This document shows positions 1 through 6,153 of a DNA stretch of 12,183 nt, piece by piece. Under the pieces are notes generated by a model, which worked only from the letters and a program-made list of their open reading frames with translations, did not search any database and was not told where the DNA came from. This DNA is from Armatimonadota bacterium (GTDB lineage Bacteria > Armatimonadota > Armatimonadia > Armatimonadales > Armatimonadaceae). Position numbers and translations under genes: made by a program. Each line of letters begins with the position of its first letter. The first letter of the stretch is position 1. The stretch lies in assembly GCA_014381035.1 (NCBI GenBank), contig JACMIS010000588.1, forward strand, positions 1-12,183. The letters are read 5' to 3'.

Positions 1-1
1 C

Positions 2-475
2 AAGAAGAGCAAGCCGGTCTATGTGAAGATGTCGGGTAGCCGTCGTGCCGCCGAAAATCGGGCGCGACAGCTATATACCGATGCGGTAGCACAAAAGGCG
101 GCGGATGCGCAGGCGGCGATTGATGCGCGTGTCGCGGCGGCCGCGGCAGCAGCGGAGGCGAATGCGGTAGCAAACGCACAGAACACCAATGCGGCACGAA
201 CAGGCGATCCCTATGCACCGCAGTTCGTAGCACCCGGTTTCGCTGGCTCTAATCCGCCCGTTATTCCTGGTGGGTATGCCGCCACGGGGTATGGTGTCGG
301 TAGCTACGGCTTCCCGCAATCGAACAACGCGGGCTACCCTGGCAACGGCTACTTTAACAACAGCGGGTTTTTCTCGCCAGGTGTCGGCGTCGTTGGTTAC
401 CCGGGCGCATATAGTTTCGGCAACCAGAACGCAGGTGGGTTGTCGTTCGGCAGCGGATTTCCGTACGGTTTTTAA
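2..475 (+). CDS. Hypothetical protein, 3' part, Ala-rich segment and Gly/Tyr/Phe/Asn-rich tail
   Basis: The reading frame is open from the left edge of the window to TAA at 473-475, so the gene starts upstream; the ATG at 23 is probably internal, because the frame before it already reads KKSKPVYVK. About the first 30 visible residues are charged (SRRAAENRARQLYTDAV). They lead into an Ala-rich, probably helical stretch containing a run of eight alanines. The last 90 or so residues are low complexity, rich in Gly, Tyr, Phe, Asn and Pro (for example GYPGNGYFNNSGFF). No catalytic motif or known domain is recognised. The composition suggests a surface or exported structural protein, but the N-terminus that would carry a signal peptide is outside the window. 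The next gene also has a low-complexity tail. A strong stem-loop follows the stop codon. Confidence 0.7.
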   Translation, partial: KKSKPVYVKMSGSRRAAENRARQLYTDAVAQKAADAQAAIDARVAAAAAAAEANAVANAQNTNAARTGDPYAPQFVAPGFAGSNPPVIPGGYAATGYGVGSYGFPQSNNAGYPGNGYFNNSGFFSPGVGVVGYPGAYSFGNQNAGGLSFGSGFPYGF

Positions 476-488
476 CAACACAGTCTAT

Positions 489-520
489 CGGGCAACGTGA
501 TTTATCGGTCATGTTGCCCG
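489..520 (+). terminator. Stem-loop after the first gene, probable terminator without T-tract
   Basis: Bases 489-500 (CGGGCAACGTGA) pair with 509-520 (TCATGTTGCCCG), giving 12 pairs including one G-U, around the 8-base loop 501-508. It begins 13 bases after the stop codon. No run of T follows, so it may instead act as an mRNA 3'-end stabiliser. Confidence 0.55.
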
Positions 521-528
521 GTTGTGAC

Positions 529-567
529 GGTAGATATTTCGGAAAAGTCAGTAGAAAAATATCTACT
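529..567. promoter_or_regulatory. Inverted repeat with three GTAGA half-sites upstream of the secreted-protein gene
   Basis: GTAGATATTT (530-539) is the exact reverse complement of AAATATCTAC (557-566). A second, overlapping inverted repeat, AGTAGA (550-555) with TCTACT (562-567), uses the same right arm. The element lies 68-105 bases before the ATG at 635. It could be an operator for a dimeric regulator or a pair of competing RNA hairpins. No clear -35/-10 pair was found here. Confidence 0.35.
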
Positions 568-634
568 AATTTATGGTCCTGGTGTACGCTCAATCACGAG
601 TGTGCCAAATCGTGAACGAAGAAAGGAGAGCAAA

Positions 635-1474
635 ATGCTCCACCTCTACGAAACCAAAAAGGCGAAGCGGGTTCTCGCGGTCGCCGCGTTATTCACATTT
701 GCGACGACCGGTGTCGCGGTAGCACGACAAGACGCACAGTTCCCCGGACTACCACCCGCGAACGGGAACAACGCGAGCGGGGTGAACGGAACCGCAGACT
801 CGCTCACGAGTAATGTGCAGGGAATGCAAGGTTTGTTGCAGCGGGCATCGCAATACCAGCAAGCCGCCAGTGTCCGGGGGAATATCGGCCCGACTGCGGT
901 ACGGGTGTCTTACAGCGCGGCAAATCAGGCTTTCGGTGATCTCCTGCGCACCATCGGCACATCCGCCCCGAATAACGGCATTGTTAGCAACTCCACGGAT
1001 CGTGCTTTAATCGTATCATCCGAGCAAGCCGCGAACGATGTGCGACTGCTCAAGTCCGCGGCGCGACAGGCGAAGAGCGCGGACGAGGAGAACCGCCTCA
1101 AGAAAGCCGCATCGCTATATGCGACCGGGGCGAAAGAGTTTCTGACCGCGCAGTTACGTGAGGCTTTACTCGAAACGGACGTAGCACCGCCGGTCGTGGT
1201 TCGGGGGAATGCCCGTGATGCCGATGCGGCGACGCGAGCGCAAACGCAACCGCCGCCCGCACCCGTAGCTCCGGCACCGAAGCAACCAGCACCGGCACCT
1301 GTGCCGGATCCCGCGCCTGCGCCGAATCCGAACCCGGCACCCATGCCGAATCCGAACCCGGCACCGGCTCCGGTACCTGATCCGAATCCGCAACCCAATC
1401 CTGCGCCGGACCCCAACAACCCACCACCGGCACCGGCACCAAACCCGGCGTTGCCGCAAAACCCGCCGGGGTAA
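635..1474 (+). CDS. Secreted hypothetical protein with Pro/Ala/Asn-rich C-terminal tail
   Basis: This 279-residue protein starts at ATG 635, preceded by AAAGGAGAG (622-630) at normal ribosome-binding distance. The frame is open further upstream, but nothing there resembles a protein start. Residues 1-30 form a signal peptide: basic KKAKR, then hydrophobic VLAVAALFTFATTGVAVA, with probable cleavage after AVA. Residues 55-180 are Ala/Gln/Ser-rich and probably helical (VQGMQGLLQRASQYQQ; DEENRLKKAASLYATGAKEF). Residues 203-279 are a disordered tail built from PAP, PNPNPAP and PDPNP units. A 21-base stretch at 1321-1341 is repeated exactly at 1345-1365, so the tail grew partly by 24-base duplication. 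No known domain is recognised. A cell-envelope or extracellular role is likely, with the tail as a spacer. It ends in TAA just before a shared terminator. Confidence 0.85.
   Translation: MLHLYETKKAKRVLAVAALFTFATTGVAVARQDAQFPGLPPANGNNASGVNGTADSLTSNVQGMQGLLQRASQYQQAASVRGNIGPTAVRVSYSAANQAFGDLLRTIGTSAPNNGIVSNSTDRALIVSSEQAANDVRLLKSAARQAKSADEENRLKKAASLYATGAKEFLTAQLREALLETDVAPPVVVRGNARDADAATRAQTQPPPAPVAPAPKQPAPAPVPDPAPAPNPNPAPMPNPNPAPAPVPDPNPQPNPAPDPNNPPPAPAPNPALPQNPPG
1321..1365 (+). repeat. Short tandem duplication encoding PNPNPAP units
   Basis: Bases 1321-1341 recur exactly at 1345-1365 with a period of 24 bases (8 codons). Each copy encodes a Pro-Asn-Pro-Asn-Pro-Ala-Pro unit in the tail of the secreted protein. 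Flanking variants are less exact, which suggests older copies. Confidence 0.75.
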
Positions 1475-1487
1475 CGGCGCGATAGCG

Positions 1488-1522
1488 AAACCGCCCGATA
1501 TTTCATATGTCGGGCGGTTTTT
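1488..1522 (+). terminator. Intrinsic terminator, probably bidirectional, between convergent genes
   Basis: AAACCGCCCGATAT (1488-1501) pairs with ATGTCGGGCGGTTT (1507-1520), including one T-G pair, around the 5-base loop 1502-1506. A run of five T follows (1518-1522). It lies 13 bases after the secreted-protein stop codon and just beyond the stop of the minus-strand transglutaminase gene. The A-rich left flank would supply a short T-tract in the other direction, so it can serve both genes. Confidence 0.85.
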
Positions 1523-1528
1523 CCGTGT

Positions 1529-2341
1529 TCAGTCTGTGGTGGTGAGAATATCCTCCTCATGGATCTCGTAGACCGCGACCGACTGTTCTCGCACTGTGGC
1601 GGGCGACCATAGGGTCAGTAGCGAAACATCGGCGGCATCGCGCCCGTAGGCGATAGGCACCAGTGCGGGGCGTGTCCCGGCAAAGGTCGCGTCTATGTTG
1701 TGCCATTTTCCGCTCAGGTAGACCTGCGCCCACGCATGAAAATCGGGCGGGTCCAGACCCAAGCAGTACCCCGAAACATAACGCGCCGGGAGCGACATCG
1801 CCCGGCACAAAGCCACCACAAGGTGCGCGAAATCCCGGCAAACGCCCGCGCGTTTTAAAATCACTTCCTCGGCACTCGTCGAAGCGTCCGTCGTGTTGTA
1901 CTCATAACGGATTTTGGCGTTGATCCAGTCCGCGATTGCCTGAACTTTCGCCGCCCCGGTCTTCTTTCTTCCAAACTCGCTGCTGGCGAAGGCAATCAGT
2001 CTGTCAGAAGGGCAGTAGCGCGACGGAAGTGTGAACGGCAATACGTCTACCGGCAATTGCTGCGGTGCGGTCTCTGTCGCGTCTTTTGACAACGCGGGGT
2101 TCGGCTCAACCTCGATGGTAGCGTTGAAATCGAAGCAGAAAAAGCCCTTCGGGGCAAGAAATCGGCGAAAAGGGTTGCCGCAAGTATCCACATCGAGACG
2201 AGCGAACGGCGTCGGGGTAGTGCGTAATGATTCGCGCACCACGCGGTGTGTCTCCCCCGCAACGCGCGGTTCTATCATTAGCAACAGAAATGTCTCCACC
2301 GGTAGATCGTAATCGGCGGTAGCGGAAACGGTAACAAACAC
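1529..2341 (-). CDS. Transglutaminase-like superfamily protein (shorter of a tandem pair)
   Basis: This 270-residue protein has the papain-like fold of bacterial transglutaminase-core proteins, which usually act as cysteine peptidases or amide-bond enzymes rather than true cross-linkers. The N-terminal 100 residues match the beta-rich bacterial transglutaminase N-domain (VETFLLLMIEPR; DTCGNPFRRFL). The catalytic triad is visible: Cys168 in RAGVCRDFAHL, His202 in DFHAWAQVYL, Asp217 in WHNIDATF. The conserved PARYVSGYCLG lies between Cys and His. There is no signal peptide, so it is probably cytoplasmic. The start is GTG at 2341, the only usable start codon after the in-frame stop at 2381-2383; the ribosome-binding site is weak. 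It lies 95 bases downstream of a second transglutaminase gene on the same strand, probably in one transcript. The substrate is unknown. Confidence 0.9.
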   Translation of the reverse strand: MFVTVSATADYDLPVETFLLLMIEPRVAGETHRVVRESLRTTPTPFARLDVDTCGNPFRRFLAPKGFFCFDFNATIEVEPNPALSKDATETAPQQLPVDVLPFTLPSRYCPSDRLIAFASSEFGRKKTGAAKVQAIADWINAKIRYEYNTTDASTSAEEVILKRAGVCRDFAHLVVALCRAMSLPARYVSGYCLGLDPPDFHAWAQVYLSGKWHNIDATFAGTRPALVPIAYGRDAADVSLLTLWSPATVREQSVAVYEIHEEDILTTTD

Positions 2342-2397
2342 GGTTTTCCCAACTTTCCGGAGGAGGTCGCCCCCACAGAATCAAAACATCCGCACAC

Positions 2398-2418
2398 ATC
2401 GCCGGAACTACCGGCGAT
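2398..2418 (-). other. Short perfect stem-loop between the two transglutaminase genes
   Basis: ATCGCCGG (2398-2405) is the exact reverse complement of CCGGCGAT (2411-2418), with a 5-base loop. It lies 19 bases after the stop of the upstream transglutaminase gene in the minus direction. No adjacent T-tract follows, so it is more likely an intercistronic RNA element or partial terminator. Confidence 0.4.
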
Positions 2419-2436
2419 AGTTACCCGAAAACAGTG

Positions 2437-3411
2437 TCACCTTGGGAGCAGATACAACGATTTTTGTTCCAACACGATCTGGCTACGGTGTTTCAACGTA
2501 TTCGATCCGCCGAAATACGAGCCATAGGTCGGTGCGATATCGCGGTAGTCGCGCCCGGCGGCGATAGAAATGTATCGTTCTGATACCCACTTATTATACG
2601 TCGCATCCACCGGCCACCAGCAGAGCAGGTCCGGCACGGTCGGGTGTGGCAAACACGCCTCCGTCCAAGCGTGCATCACACCTTCTCCCGGAACACACCC
2701 GGAAACATAGCGGGCAGGAATGTTATTCAGTCGGCAGAGCGTGATCAGGATGTGCGTGTAATCCTGACAAACACCGCGCTTGTTCTCCCACGCTTCTGCC
2801 GCACTGGTCCCGACCCCGGTTGTCCCGGATTGGAAGTGCATCTGGCGGTGAACAAAATCAGAAAACGCTTTGAGTCGCGGGAGCGGTGCCAGATCGGCGG
2901 TCTCGGTGGCGACATCGCGGGCGGATTGGATGAGACGATCATCGGGGGTGGTCAAGTTGGTAAATGGCAAATAGTCGTTCACGGGACGGGCGGCATGCGA
3001 GCCGGTCGGAACCGGCGTCGGAACCGGAAGCCCGTCCTCACCATACGCACACACCGTCTCCATCAACGACGCCACCACCAGGGTTTGATGTGCCTGTACC
3101 CGCTCCTGATGGATCTCGATCACGGCATTGCCCCATTCGTCGGTGAAGCGCGGAGTGGAGTGGGGTGTCGGGGCGGCGCGAAGTTCCTCGGCAAGAAGCT
3201 GCTGGTACCCCCGCTCGGGAGGAGAAACGAGGCGCAGACATGTCGTCACCTCACGCGCCCCGCGCTGGTAGATATAATTCGCGAAGTGTGTCGCCCGGAG
3301 CAGGGCAATATTCACCGCGACCGCTTCCGGTGGGAACGGTGCGGTGCGAAGCGGCACGGGCGGCGCATCGGGCGGGACATACGCTTTCGCGGTTTCGGCT
3401 ACGGTTCGCAT
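2437..3411 (-). CDS. Transglutaminase-like superfamily protein (longer of a tandem pair)
   Basis: This 324-residue protein begins at ATG 3411, the first start after the in-frame TAA at 3421-3423. A Pro-rich leader of about 30 residues precedes the beta-rich N-domain (THFANYIYQRGAREVTTCLRL; DEWGNAVIEI at about 91-100). The transglutaminase core covers roughly 155-300. Its triad is Cys215 in RGVCQDYTH, His247 in VMHAWTEACL and Asp269 in WWPVDATYN. The family motifs PARYVSGCVPGEG and AAGRDYRDIAPTYG are also present. There is no signal peptide or membrane segment. It is homologous to the downstream gene: Cys-His spacing is 32 against 34 residues, and both have PARYVSG. This suggests an old duplication. 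Such genes often sit with alpha-E (DUF403) and ATP-grasp genes, but neither is in this window. The physiological role is unknown. Confidence 0.9.
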   Translation of the reverse strand: MRTVAETAKAYVPPDAPPVPLRTAPFPPEAVAVNIALLRATHFANYIYQRGAREVTTCLRLVSPPERGYQQLLAEELRAAPTPHSTPRFTDEWGNAVIEIHQERVQAHQTLVVASLMETVCAYGEDGLPVPTPVPTGSHAARPVNDYLPFTNLTTPDDRLIQSARDVATETADLAPLPRLKAFSDFVHRQMHFQSGTTGVGTSAAEAWENKRGVCQDYTHILITLCRLNNIPARYVSGCVPGEGVMHAWTEACLPHPTVPDLLCWWPVDATYNKWVSERYISIAAGRDYRDIAPTYGSYFGGSNTLKHRSQIVLEQKSLYLLPR

Positions 3412-3440
3412 CGCTCTAAATTACTAAAGTCGCCGCGCCG

Positions 3441-3468
3441 TTGCGGTTTCCGGTCTTGTGATTATAGC
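3441..3468 (+). promoter_or_regulatory. Possible promoter for the YcxB-like/UbiA genes
   Basis: TTGCGG (3441-3446) and TATAGC (3463-3468) are separated by 16 bases, about 80 bases upstream of the ATG at 3549. The elements overlap the minus-strand -10, so the two promoters would compete. This is a weak consensus match. Confidence 0.3.
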
Positions 3469-3490
3469 ATACGTTCCCTCCGTATCGTAG
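3461..3490 (-). promoter_or_regulatory. Probable -10 promoter element for the transglutaminase operon
   Basis: On the minus strand 3466-3461 reads TATAAT, a perfect -10 hexamer about 50 bases before the ATG at 3411. The -35 region is poor: 3489-3484 reads TACGAT at 17-base spacing. The same AT-rich spot may serve the divergent gene. Confidence 0.45.
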
Positions 3491-3548
3491 CCGAAACCCT
3501 ATCTATTGTCCGTTGCCCGGAATTCGCTCGCGAACAGGATGAGAAGGG

Positions 3549-4481
3549 ATGAAGCGAGGAGACAGCGAAACTATCGCTACCATGAGTACATCCGCTCCGC
3601 CTCCCTTGCTGTCTGGCACACCGTTGCCCGCCACATCAGGCACCCCGCCGCGTGCGGACGGTCCACCGCCGCAACAAAACAACATATCGTGGTCCCTCGT
3701 TTTCTTGATGATGGCGATATTCATCAATCTCCCGCTGGCTGGTAAATCCCTCACATTGACGCGACCATTGCTACTGATTCATATCATTCAAACCGCGTTC
3801 CTCCTGATATGCTTCGTCCTCTGCCTGCTTTGGGAACGCAGGAAGAGTCAAAAAGTATCGTTTCCCACGGCGAGCAACGAGTCCGTAGCCACGAATTCAT
3901 GGGCGGTTGGTGTCGTCCCCGATTCTCTTTTCGTCGCCTATAAATCACGCCGCGACAGCATACTCCAGGCGGAATGGCATAACGCGCTCACGAATCGTCG
4001 CACACAACTCGGACTCATACAATTACCGATCTACACCATGGTCTGGACGGTCGGTTCAAGCATCAACCGGGTTTCCGGCATCGAACTTGCGGCGCGTATC
4101 GTGATGACGCTGGCAGGGTGCGCCCTGTTTGTGTTCGTGTTCACTATCTTGACAGTTTGGCAAAGGTACCCCCGAGACGATTCGGAGCGTCCCGGTATGA
4201 TTTATCTGTGTGCGGATGGCGTTTACGACTACATGGCTGACAAGACGATGTTTGTGCCTTGGAAGATGGTGAGCGGGATTTTTCGCGCCCGTGGGAATCT
4301 GTTCATTCAGTCGAAGCAACCGCATCTTCAAGGTCTCATATTCCCGACCCGCGCTTTCGCCGACGAAGCGAGTGCCGACCGATTTATTGCGGCGGCGACA
4401 CAACTCTGGAAAGCGAACGGTAACTTCGGACCGATTCCTCCGGAAATACGCGCCGAGTTCGCTCCGCCGCAAAACGGGTAG
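3549..4481 (+). CDS. YcxB-like membrane protein
   Basis: This 310-residue protein of unknown function starts at ATG 3549, with AGGA at 3536-3539 nine bases upstream. A second ATG at 3582 (residue 12) is possible but has a worse-placed ribosome-binding site. Residues 13-45 are Pro/Ser/Thr-rich. Hydrophobic segments lie at about 46-64 and 73-95; a third, at about 178-204 (LAARIVMTLAGCALFVFVF), follows a moderately hydrophobic stretch at 155-172. The C-terminal soluble part resembles the YcxB-like domain: MIYLCADGVYDYMADK, then VPWKMVSGIFRARGNLFI, then LIFPTRAFADEASADRF (residues 217-279). In that family these correspond to a strand, a W/I-rich core and a final helix. The likely location is the cytoplasmic membrane with the YcxB domain in the cytoplasm. 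It lies 61 bases before the prenyltransferase gene. It ends in TAG, showing that TAG is an ordinary stop here. Confidence 0.75.
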   Translation: MKRGDSETIATMSTSAPPPLLSGTPLPATSGTPPRADGPPPQQNNISWSLVFLMMAIFINLPLAGKSLTLTRPLLLIHIIQTAFLLICFVLCLLWERRKSQKVSFPTASNESVATNSWAVGVVPDSLFVAYKSRRDSILQAEWHNALTNRRTQLGLIQLPIYTMVWTVGSSINRVSGIELAARIVMTLAGCALFVFVFTILTVWQRYPRDDSERPGMIYLCADGVYDYMADKTMFVPWKMVSGIFRARGNLFIQSKQPHLQGLIFPTRAFADEASADRFIAAATQLWKANGNFGPIPPEIRAEFAPPQNG

Positions 4482-4498
4482 CAATCGGGAACCCGTTT
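4472..4498 (+). terminator. Stem-loop overlapping the stop codon of the YcxB-like gene
   Basis: AAACGGGT (4472-4479) is the exact reverse complement of ACCCGTTT (4491-4498), with an 11-base loop, followed by CTATAAG. The left arm includes the first base of the TAG stop. The short T-tract makes it a weak or partial terminator that could lower expression of the downstream prenyltransferase gene. Confidence 0.4.
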
Positions 4499-4542
4499 CT
4501 ATAAGACATGTTGGACAAGGTGAAAGAAGCCTGACCGCAACT

Positions 4543-5463
4543 ATGTCCGTACCGACTGTGTCCACACCGCGAGCGACGCCGAAATCCGCCGCCTATATAC
4601 AAGCTCTCCGGGCGTACTCACTCCCGGCGAGTGTAGTGAGTATCCTGCTGGGCGCGGCACTCGCGGCGCGGGGGTATTTCGTCCTGGATGGTCAAGGGGC
4701 GTTCTCGGTCGTCGCGCTGTTACTCACCCTTGTGGGCGGTGCCTTAGCCCATCTCGCCGGGAACGTGTTCAACGACTATTACGATTTCGTGCGCGGCGTG
4801 GACACGAAGCCGGATCAGGGAAGCGGTGTTCTCACGCAGGGCCTCCTCGGCAAACAGGAAATGTTTACGTTCGGGACGGTTCTACTGATCGGTGCGGCGG
4901 TCTGTGGAATCGCTTTGCTGGTGATCGCTCCATCCACGCTGACTTTGATCGTTCCGCTCGCGGCGTTCGGGGCGTTCGCCGCGGTTTTATATGCGGCATT
5001 GTTGAAGCGGTTCGCGCTCGGGGATCTGCTGATCATGCTGTCCTTCGGCTTTGGCTTGACTCTGGGGGCTTATGGCGTCCAAACCCCGGTACGCACCGCG
5101 GAGCAGGTCGGGCAGATCGCGCTACTGTCTCTCCCGCTGACGTTTTTGGTAGACGCTATTCTGCACGCCAACAACATCCGCGACCGCGCCGACGATCAGG
5201 CGGCGGGAGTGCGAACCGTTGCGACGATGCTGAGCGAAGGGGGGAATCGCGCTCTCTACGCCGTCCTCCTTTTCGCTCCGGTCGCGATTGTCGTGTCGCT
5301 CGTTGTTTTTCGTTTGCTCCCGATTGCCTGCTTATCCGTTCTGCTCACCATCCCGGTCCTTATCAAAGGCTACCGGACCGGCGACGTACCGTTCGTCGCG
5401 CAGTCACACCTGCTCTTCGGTGTCCTGTACGCGCTATCCGTCGCCGTTTCGCCCCACCCTTGA
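4543..5463 (+). CDS. menA: UbiA-family prenyltransferase, MenA-like (1,4-dihydroxy-2-naphthoate polyprenyltransferase)
   Basis: This 306-residue integral membrane protein has eight or nine hydrophobic helices, the expected UbiA size. It would attach a polyprenyl chain to an aromatic acceptor; MenA does this to 1,4-dihydroxy-2-naphthoate in menaquinone synthesis. The first Asp-rich motif is GNVFNDYYDFVRGVD (residues 73-87), which binds Mg and prenyl diphosphate. The second is HANNIRDRADDQAAGVRT (208-225), whose NNxRDxxxD...G form is typical of MenA. GSGVLTQGLL (93-102) and the C-terminal QSHLLFGVLYAL also fit that branch. ATG 4543 is chosen because the residues before it do not resemble the family and SLPAS (26-30) comes at the usual distance. 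The ribosome-binding site is weak. No other quinone genes are in the window, so another UbiA acceptor is possible. Confidence 0.75.
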   Translation: MSVPTVSTPRATPKSAAYIQALRAYSLPASVVSILLGAALAARGYFVLDGQGAFSVVALLLTLVGGALAHLAGNVFNDYYDFVRGVDTKPDQGSGVLTQGLLGKQEMFTFGTVLLIGAAVCGIALLVIAPSTLTLIVPLAAFGAFAAVLYAALLKRFALGDLLIMLSFGFGLTLGAYGVQTPVRTAEQVGQIALLSLPLTFLVDAILHANNIRDRADDQAAGVRTVATMLSEGGNRALYAVLLFAPVAIVVSLVVFRLLPIACLSVLLTIPVLIKGYRTGDVPFVAQSHLLFGVLYALSVAVSPHP

Positions 5464-5500
5464 CGATGTTGGCGTACTTCGGAAGGGGTATACTATCTTT

Positions 5501-5886
5501 ATAACGATTCCGCTGGATTTGTCCGCCGAAATGGAAGGGGAGTTGCAACAAGCCACCCGATTACGTGGCAAAGACCTGTCCACGTTTTTGCTGGTAGTGT
5601 CCGTCAGCGTCTCAGATCTGATGTACTTCCGGAATCGGAAGCGGAGCTTCTTCAAATTATAAATGCACCCATCGCTCCGGAAGCACGATCAAAACGCGAC
5701 ACACTGCTCGACATGCAGTCGCGACGTGAACTGGCCGAACACGAACTGAATCAACTAAGCGATCTGATTGATGATGTGGAGTTAGTGAACGCAAGGCGTT
5801 GGCAGTGCATTGCGGGTCTTGCTCGCTTGCGCGGTAGATCCCTCGCCGAGATTGCTAAAGAACTCGAAATTCCTTTGATGGGATGA
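5501..5886 (+). pseudogene. Frameshifted, start-less gene for a small hypothetical protein usually paired with HNH endonucleases
   Basis: Two frames join into one protein of about 128 residues. The first part (5501-5589) reads TIPLDLSAEMEGELQQATRL then RGKDLSTF. After a run of five T (5585-5589) the continuation is one frame back: FAGSVRQRLRSDVLPESEAE, LLQIINAPIAPEARSKRDTL and, at the end, LARLRGRSLAEIAKELEIPL, stopping at TGA 5884-5886. One extra T in the run would restore the frame. The expected start codon is ATA at 5501, where similar proteins begin MTI; GGAAGGGG (5481-5488) looks like its ribosome-binding site. The shape (N-terminal MTIxLxLSxExE, SEaELLqxIN in the middle, C-terminal LAxLRgxSLxElxkeL) matches, from memory, a widespread small family encoded just before HNH endonucleases in cyanobacteria and other phyla. 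The function is unknown. A homopolymer sequencing error could explain the frameshift, but not the ATA. Confidence 0.7.
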
Positions 5887-5889
5887 ATT

Positions 5890-6026
5890 ATGTCGCAAGC
5901 CTATGTTCCGATAGCATCGGAATCACGGCAACAGGGCGTGCAACCGTGCAACGGTTACGACTGAATCGTCTGGGGCTTGTCAATCTGCGGGCGGCTCTTT
6001 ATAACTTCGGTGTCCATCCCCCTTAG
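5890..6026 (+). pseudogene. HNH endonuclease remnant: N- and C-termini joined, core deleted
   Basis: ATG 5890, three bases after the preceding stop, begins MSQAYVPIA, the typical opening of a family of small HNH endonucleases (MSxxYIPxALRxxV). This frame stops at 5962-5964 after 24 codons. In another frame, from about 5916, the sequence reads GITATGRATVQRLRLN and RLGLVNLRAALYNFGVHPP, ending at TAG 6024-6026. This is the usual C-terminal tail of the same family (xGxTxxGRATVxxLxLNR...LRxxLxxxGxHPP). The whole central HNH region, with its CxxC, DHxxP-like and metal-binding residues, is missing. Relative to an expected 150-170 residues, about 110 codons are lost, with the junction at about 5911-5921. 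The gene cannot make a nuclease. Its position directly behind the small broken gene suggests the two formed an operon that is decaying together. Confidence 0.7.
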
Positions 6027-6049
6027 GCGAGCGTGATGTCTTTGCCACG

Positions 6050-6078
6050 TTGCCATTGCCCCCGCCCGGTGCTATAAT
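6050..6078 (+). promoter_or_regulatory. Sigma-70-type promoter of the glmU-prs-pth operon
   Basis: TTGCCA (6050-6055) and a perfect TATAAT (6073-6078) are separated by exactly 17 bases. Transcription would start near 6085, giving a leader of about 70 bases before the glmU ATG at 6154. This is the best promoter match in the window. Confidence 0.8.
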
Positions 6079-6153
6079 CCGTGCGTCTTTCCCCGCTGAA
6101 GACAACCGCGTTCGGTAGAAAAACCTGACGCCCGAAAGATTGACCACTCTCTC

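Noticed and set aside
925..1560. Minus-strand Gly-rich protein resembling a cell-wall glycine-rich protein
   Set aside because: The GxGxG pattern is the antisense of the Pro/Ala/Asn repeats in the secreted protein.
2644..3552. Long plus-strand open frame opposite the longer transglutaminase gene
   Set aside because: The minus-strand frame has a full transglutaminase triad. This one is an Arg/Gly-rich shadow with no domain.
4291..4542. Upstream extension of the prenyltransferase frame
   Set aside because: It overlaps the YcxB-like coding sequence, is Arg/Ser-rich and has no family similarity.
5585..5590. Programmed -1 ribosomal frameshift
   Set aside because: Only five T are present, so there is no XXXYYYZ heptamer. 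No downstream stimulatory structure was evident, and the start codon is also lost.
5288..5662. 124-residue frame overlapping the end of the prenyltransferase gene
   Set aside because: Its first 55 residues or so are a shadow of the prenyltransferase gene. Only the part after about 5501 is meaningful, and it is covered by the frameshifted gene.
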